From NCBI GenBank assembly GCA_007117235.1, contig SKGY01000023.1:1-9745 (forward strand): DNA of 9,745 bases, given 5' to 3'. Each line of letters opens with the position of its first letter. Within the stretch, counting starts at the first letter, position 1. The notes under the pieces are model-generated. The model was given only the letters and a program-made list of their open reading frames with translations. It did not search any database and was not told the origin of the DNA. The DNA is from Balneolaceae bacterium. GTDB lineage: Bacteria; Bacteroidota; Rhodothermia; Balneolales; Balneolaceae. Shown piece after piece: positions 6,925 to 9,745 of the stretch. A program made the translations under genes and the position numbers.

Positions 6925-7689
6925 ATGGATATTACCTCTTTTAGCCGTGAAGAGATCAACAAAGGGTTGGAGCTTGCCAAATCGAAACGTACTGGATCTT
7001 CTGAAACCGTACGACTTCTGTTTTCACCATTTAATGTAGATGAGTCTAATATAAACGAGGTTTTTGATCTCTATTCAAATTTAGAGAAAAACGACTTTGA
7101 TACTGTGGTTGTAGTTGAGGCTCATCCCGGCAGTTCAGAAAAAAAACTGCCAATGCCCTCTTTTAAATCTGTTAGCACCACATTGGGAGAGGTATTGGCT
7201 AATGACAAACTTCGCAATGATTTTTGCGATGAGGATGATGACTTTTTTATTGATGATGCTGCATTTGATGATGATGTAAGCCTGTACAATCAACTCATGT
7301 TGCTGCAATGCTCACTCGATGATTTTACTATACTCAGTATTCAGCTTACGGATGAAGGCTCTTTCACAGTTAAAGAGTTGGCATATGCATTGGAAGAGAT
7401 ACTCGCTCAAAAAAACGCGTTAATTGTTTTTTGCTGTGAGTTAAACAGCGAGCACCGTGAAGAATTCGAACAGGTAATTCAGCTTTATGATAATGATAAC
7501 ATGACCGGCTTAATGAATTATCTCAACTCCGGTGAATCATCAATTGATGGAGTGAGTGCTTTTATATCCGGACTCATTGTGGCAAGGAAATGGGGATTAA
7601 AACTCAATTTTGGCGACTCGTCAGCTAATAAGAACAAGAATTTGCTTACCGGTTTTGCTGAATTACAGCGTCAACCAATAGTAAGATAG
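6925..7689 (+). CDS. Diverged MEMO-family protein (AmmeMemoRadiSam protein B-like) without the metal-site residues
   Basis: This 254-residue protein has no obvious intact catalytic motif, but it can be laid over the MEMO fold along most of its length. Residues 59-90 (DTVVVVEAHPG, then LPMPSFKSVSTTLGEV) parallel the MEMO run VVILGPSH followed by TPLGEV. Residues 113-128 (AFDDDVSLYNQLMLLQ) align without gaps to the family pattern AHxxEHSLEVQLPFLQ. LIVFCCELNSE (166-176) parallels the LVVASSDLSH region, and the end has DGVSAF...LIVARKWG...LNFGDSS like the CGxxPI...AKxLG...YxTSGD region. The residues expected to bind metal or catalyse are replaced: PHAG by PFNV (F36), AH by AF (F114), EHS by DVS (V118), the SDxSH acidic/histidine pair by EL-N-S, and CG by DG (D208); only H67 remains. 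An acidic loop lies at 102-117. The alignment is from memory of the family pattern, so the call is an inference. It ends directly before the next ATG, so translation is probably coupled. Confidence 0.6.
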   Translation: MDITSFSREEINKGLELAKSKRTGSSETVRLLFSPFNVDESNINEVFDLYSNLEKNDFDTVVVVEAHPGSSEKKLPMPSFKSVSTTLGEVLANDKLRNDFCDEDDDFFIDDAAFDDDVSLYNQLMLLQCSLDDFTILSIQLTDEGSFTVKELAYALEEILAQKNALIVFCCELNSEHREEFEQVIQLYDNDNMTGLMNYLNSGESSIDGVSAFISGLIVARKWGLKLNFGDSSANKNKNLLTGFAELQRQPIVR

Positions 7690-8565
7690 ATGATTAATAA
7701 GCCAGCAATTACACTGTTTGGAAATGGTGCTCTGGGCGGTGCATTGCGGGATTTCTTTACAAAAAAGGGATATAAGATCTACTCAATTTGGTCATCAAAT
7801 GAAGGCTCGGTGTTTGATGAATCAATTGGGGCTTTTGATAAACACAATAAATCATTCCCTGAAAATTCTTCCGACTTAGGTGATATCATATTTCTTTCCG
7901 TTCCTGATCATAAAGTTTCAGAGCTAGCTCATCAGCTTTCTGAACTGGATATAAATTGGTCGGGTAAATTTGTGATTCATAATTCGGGTAGTCTGCCATT
8001 GGCCTCATTGAAATCCTTGGCTGATAAAGGTGCTAAAATAGCATCGATGCATCCCATTCAGACATTTCATAAAGGTGATGACCACTCAAGATTCAAAGAC
8101 ATTAACATCAGCTTAGTTGGTGATGAAGCTGTTGTTGGGTGGCTGGAGGGCATCATCCAAAAAATGGAAGCGAAAGCACTTCGCATAGATGAAAACCAAA
8201 AACAAGCCATACATCTTTCTGCAGTTATGGCCTCCAACTACTTGGTGGTTCTGATGAATATAGCGGAGGAGATTTTGAAGCAAAATGGAGTTGATCAATC
8301 AATAGAGTTGCTCAAACCACTTATTGATCAAACCTTGTCAAATATTTTTGAAAAAGGAGCATCTAATTCACTAACTGGGCCAATCTCAAGAGGGGATAGT
8401 TCTTCTGTAAAATTACATTTGAACAAGCTGAGTGACCAGAAAACAGCCGATGAGATATATAGGATGCTTGGTAAAAAAGCTATAGGCATTGCCAGATCTC
8501 ATAATAATCTTTCTATAGAAAGTGCTGATCTACTATTGAAATTATTAATTGAGAAGACAGAATAG
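7690..8565 (+). CDS. Rossmann-fold and DUF2520 domain protein
   Basis: The 291-residue protein has an N-terminal NAD(P)-binding Rossmann domain (about 1-130) and a helical DUF2520-type C-terminal domain (about 130-291). The nucleotide-binding glycine motif is GNGALGG at 11-17. Later marks are FLSVPD (68-73), HNSGSLP (97-103) and the MHPIQTF motif (120-126) typical of this family. In the C-terminal part, the HLSAVMASNYLV helix (175-186) and LTGPISRGD (228-236) are also characteristic. The family resembles F420-dependent NADP reductases and 6-phosphogluconate-type dehydrogenases, and is often annotated as an oxidoreductase, but substrate and reaction are not established. The ATG follows the stop codon of the MEMO-like gene with no gap, and the ATL gene starts 8 bases after this stop. 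That places it in the middle of a tight transcription unit. No Shine-Dalgarno sequence is seen. Confidence 0.88.
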   Translation: MINKPAITLFGNGALGGALRDFFTKKGYKIYSIWSSNEGSVFDESIGAFDKHNKSFPENSSDLGDIIFLSVPDHKVSELAHQLSELDINWSGKFVIHNSGSLPLASLKSLADKGAKIASMHPIQTFHKGDDHSRFKDINISLVGDEAVVGWLEGIIQKMEAKALRIDENQKQAIHLSAVMASNYLVVLMNIAEEILKQNGVDQSIELLKPLIDQTLSNIFEKGASNSLTGPISRGDSSSVKLHLNKLSDQKTADEIYRMLGKKAIGIARSHNNLSIESADLLLKLLIEKTE

Positions 8566-8573
8566 ATAATATC

Positions 8574-8909
8574 ATGGCTGATAAATCTGAATTTTACGAT
8601 AAGGTTTATGAGGTAGTGAGCAGAATTCCACATGGAAAGGTTACTACCTATGGCGCAATTGCCGGGCATCTGGGAGTAAAATCAGGTGCGCGGATGGTAG
8701 GATATGCACTCAATAATCTTTTAAAAAGACCGGATGGCGAATCATATCCCGCTCATAGAGTGGTGAACAGGTTAGGTCAGCTCAGTGGCAGAGCATATTT
8801 TTATGGTGATACAATGAGAGAAAAACTAGAACAAGAGGAGATCGAATTTATTGAGCCCTATACCGTTGATATTGAAAAACACTTTTGGGATCCTATCGGT
8901 TCTGAATAG
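8574..8909 (+). CDS. Alkyltransferase-like protein (ATL, MGMT family, PAHR motif)
   Basis: This 111-residue protein is the single DNA-binding domain of the MGMT family, the usual size for ATL proteins. It shows IPHGKVTTYGAIAGHLG (18-34) with the DNA-contacting tyrosine Y26, the arginine-finger stretch GARMVGYAL (38-46, R40), and SYPAHRVVN (57-65). A60 (codon GCT at 8751-8753) replaces the acceptor cysteine of PCHR, so it cannot accept an alkyl group. Known ATL proteins with alanine or tryptophan here bind O6-alkylguanine, flip it out and pass the lesion to nucleotide excision repair. The other family residues are intact, so a lesion-binding role is likely. A second Cys-less family member lies at 2613-3137. 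The gene follows the DUF2520 gene by 8 bases and probably ends the operon that starts with the phosphopantetheinyl transferase, since a separate promoter box lies after it. Confidence 0.9.
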   Translation: MADKSEFYDKVYEVVSRIPHGKVTTYGAIAGHLGVKSGARMVGYALNNLLKRPDGESYPAHRVVNRLGQLSGRAYFYGDTMREKLEQEEIEFIEPYTVDIEKHFWDPIGSE

Positions 8910-8924
8910 CAACATAATTTTGCT

Positions 8925-8932
8925 TATCTTTG
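8925..8932 (+). promoter_or_regulatory. Putative -7 box of the queD-queE promoter (TATCTTTG)
   Basis: TATCTTTG matches TAnnTTTG and lies 45 bases upstream of the queD ATG, within the 68-base gap after the ATL gene. A weak TTC at 8901-8903, 21 bases upstream, could stand in for the -33 TTG. The expected leader is about 38 bases. I see no preQ1 riboswitch in it. Confidence 0.42.
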
Positions 8933-8977
8933 AAGGCTATTAACAAAGCTTAAATTTTTTTAAAACGGTTCTACACG

Positions 8978-9367
8978 ATGCCAACCTGGACGTTACATAC
9001 AGAGTTTAAATTTGACTCAGCACATTTTATTGAAGGTTATGACGGTAAGTGCGGCAGAATGCATGGCCACACCTACAAAGTGCATATTTCTGCAAAATCT
9101 CATGAGCTCAATCCATCCAAATACTTAAAAAGTCCGGACATGGTTTGTGATTTTAAAGAGCTCAAATGGGCTGCTGAGGATGGCACAAAAGGTGGGCTGG
9201 ATCATACCGTAATTAATGATGTGATTCCTGTTGCGACAACTGCTGAGCGAATCGCTGAATACATACATAAAGAGACCAAAAAGAGAATACCCGGGAATGT
9301 TGAACTCCACGTTACCGTGTGGGAAACTGAAACAAGCTGGGTTGAATACACGGATAAAGATGTTTAG
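8978..9367 (+). CDS. queD: 6-carboxy-5,6,7,8-tetrahydropterin synthase (QueD/6-pyruvoyl-tetrahydropterin synthase family)
   Basis: The 129-residue product should convert 7,8-dihydroneopterin triphosphate to 6-carboxytetrahydropterin, an early step of 7-deazaguanine (queuosine precursor) synthesis. Zinc ligands are H16 in FDSAHF and H29/H31 in MHGHTY, and the catalytic cysteine C25 sits in GKCGRMHGH. The MVCDFKELK segment (55-63), the LDH pair D75/H76 and the ATTAERIAEYI helix (86-96) follow, with the substrate-binding glutamate E116 in VWETETS. The canonical P-T-x-E-N of QueD reads T-T-A-E-R here, a mild variation. Length is normal for bacterial QueD. The last 8 bases overlap the start of queE, which strongly supports the QueD role over a tetrahydrobiopterin pathway role. 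Confidence 0.93.
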   Translation: MPTWTLHTEFKFDSAHFIEGYDGKCGRMHGHTYKVHISAKSHELNPSKYLKSPDMVCDFKELKWAAEDGTKGGLDHTVINDVIPVATTAERIAEYIHKETKKRIPGNVELHVTVWETETSWVEYTDKDV

Positions 9368-9745
9368 TACTGATACAAAAGAATATAAAGAAGAAGTAGC
9401 AATCGACCTGAATCAGGTGGAATATCCTCTGATGGAAGATTTTTATACCATTCAAGGTGAAGGTGCACATGCCGGACGTGCTGCTTATTTTATTCGCCTT
9501 GCAGGTTGTGATGTACAATGTTGGTGGTGTGATGTAAAAGAGAGTTGGGATGAATCAAAACACCCCAGAGTAAAAGTTGGAGATATTATTGAAAGAGCTA
9601 AAGCGAGTGGTACAAAGCTTGTTGTGATTACGGGTGGGGAGCCATTGCTACATAACCTTGAACCGCTCACCGTGAGATTGAAGCAAGAGGGGTTTTCTGT
9701 TCATATAGAAACCAGCGGATCTTCACCTCTCTCCGGTCATCTTGA
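9360..9745 (+). CDS. queE: 7-carboxy-7-deazaguanine synthase QueE, N-terminal part
   Basis: The frame is open from ATG at 9360-9362 to the right edge (128 full codons), so the gene is partial only because of the window. QueE is a radical SAM enzyme that rearranges 6-carboxytetrahydropterin, the product of QueD, to 7-carboxy-7-deazaguanine. The 4Fe-4S motif is C50-DVQ-C54-WW-C57 (CX3CX2C), preceded by the substrate-side stretch FYTIQGEGAHAGR (28-40) typical of QueE. SAM-binding elements include TGGEPLL at 91-97 and the HIETSGS strand at 115-121. The start overlaps the queD stop by 8 bases, so translation is probably coupled; no Shine-Dalgarno sequence is seen. An N-terminal extension of about 20 residues precedes the core, a little longer than in compact QueE proteins. 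queC or another queuosine gene may follow outside the window. Confidence 0.94.
   Translation, partial: MFSTDTKEYKEEVAIDLNQVEYPLMEDFYTIQGEGAHAGRAAYFIRLAGCDVQCWWCDVKESWDESKHPRVKVGDIIERAKASGTKLVVITGGEPLLHNLEPLTVRLKQEGFSVHIETSGSSPLSGHL

Noticed and set aside
8910..8977. preQ1 riboswitch in front of queD
   Set aside because: The gap is only 68 bases, A/T-rich, and shows no stable G/C stem with the A-rich tail typical of preQ1 aptamers.

Overview
The window comes from a bacterial chromosome, most likely a member of the Bacteroidota/FCB superphylum. Gene content and protein style suggest Balneolales or a relative; that is an inference from family resemblance, not a database match. Supporting signs are start codons without Shine-Dalgarno sequences, A/T-rich leaders, and TAnnTTTG -7 boxes of the Bacteroidota type upstream of four separate transcription units. 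No tRNA, rRNA, CRISPR array, prophage or intact insertion sequence was seen, and no gene-free stretch exceeds 300 bases.

Left part, minus strand (1-2414): the start of a secreted protein that looks like a thioredoxin/peroxiredoxin-type redoxin (cut by the window edge) lies downstream of a full-length DsbD-type transmembrane thiol-disulfide reductase. Together they suggest a periplasmic disulfide-reduction unit.

Middle (2613-6085): a plus-strand O6-alkylguanine-DNA alkyltransferase homologue whose acceptor cysteine is replaced by serine (PSHR instead of PCHR) converges on a LolC/LolE-type lipoprotein-release permease. Upstream of the permease, on the same minus strand, lies lysyl-tRNA synthetase. 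The gap between lysS and the permease gene is bounded by an imperfect inverted repeat.

Right part, plus strand (6328-9745): a tight run encodes an Sfp-type phosphopantetheinyl transferase, a strongly diverged MEMO-family protein without the family's metal-site residues, a Rossmann/DUF2520 protein and an alkyltransferase-like (ATL) protein with PAHR instead of PCHR. It is followed, after a 68-base gap with its own likely promoter, by queD and the first part of queE of the 7-deazaguanine (queuosine precursor) pathway.

Most genes are housekeeping. The points that stand out are three proteins that keep a recognisable family fold but have lost the catalytic or metal-binding residues: the PSHR alkyltransferase homologue, the MEMO-like protein, and the ATL (for which the loss is normal). 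Two of the three belong to the same DNA alkyl-lesion family. No wholly new multi-gene system is evident; the MEMO-like/DUF2520/ATL run and the PSHR protein are the best candidates for undescribed biology.
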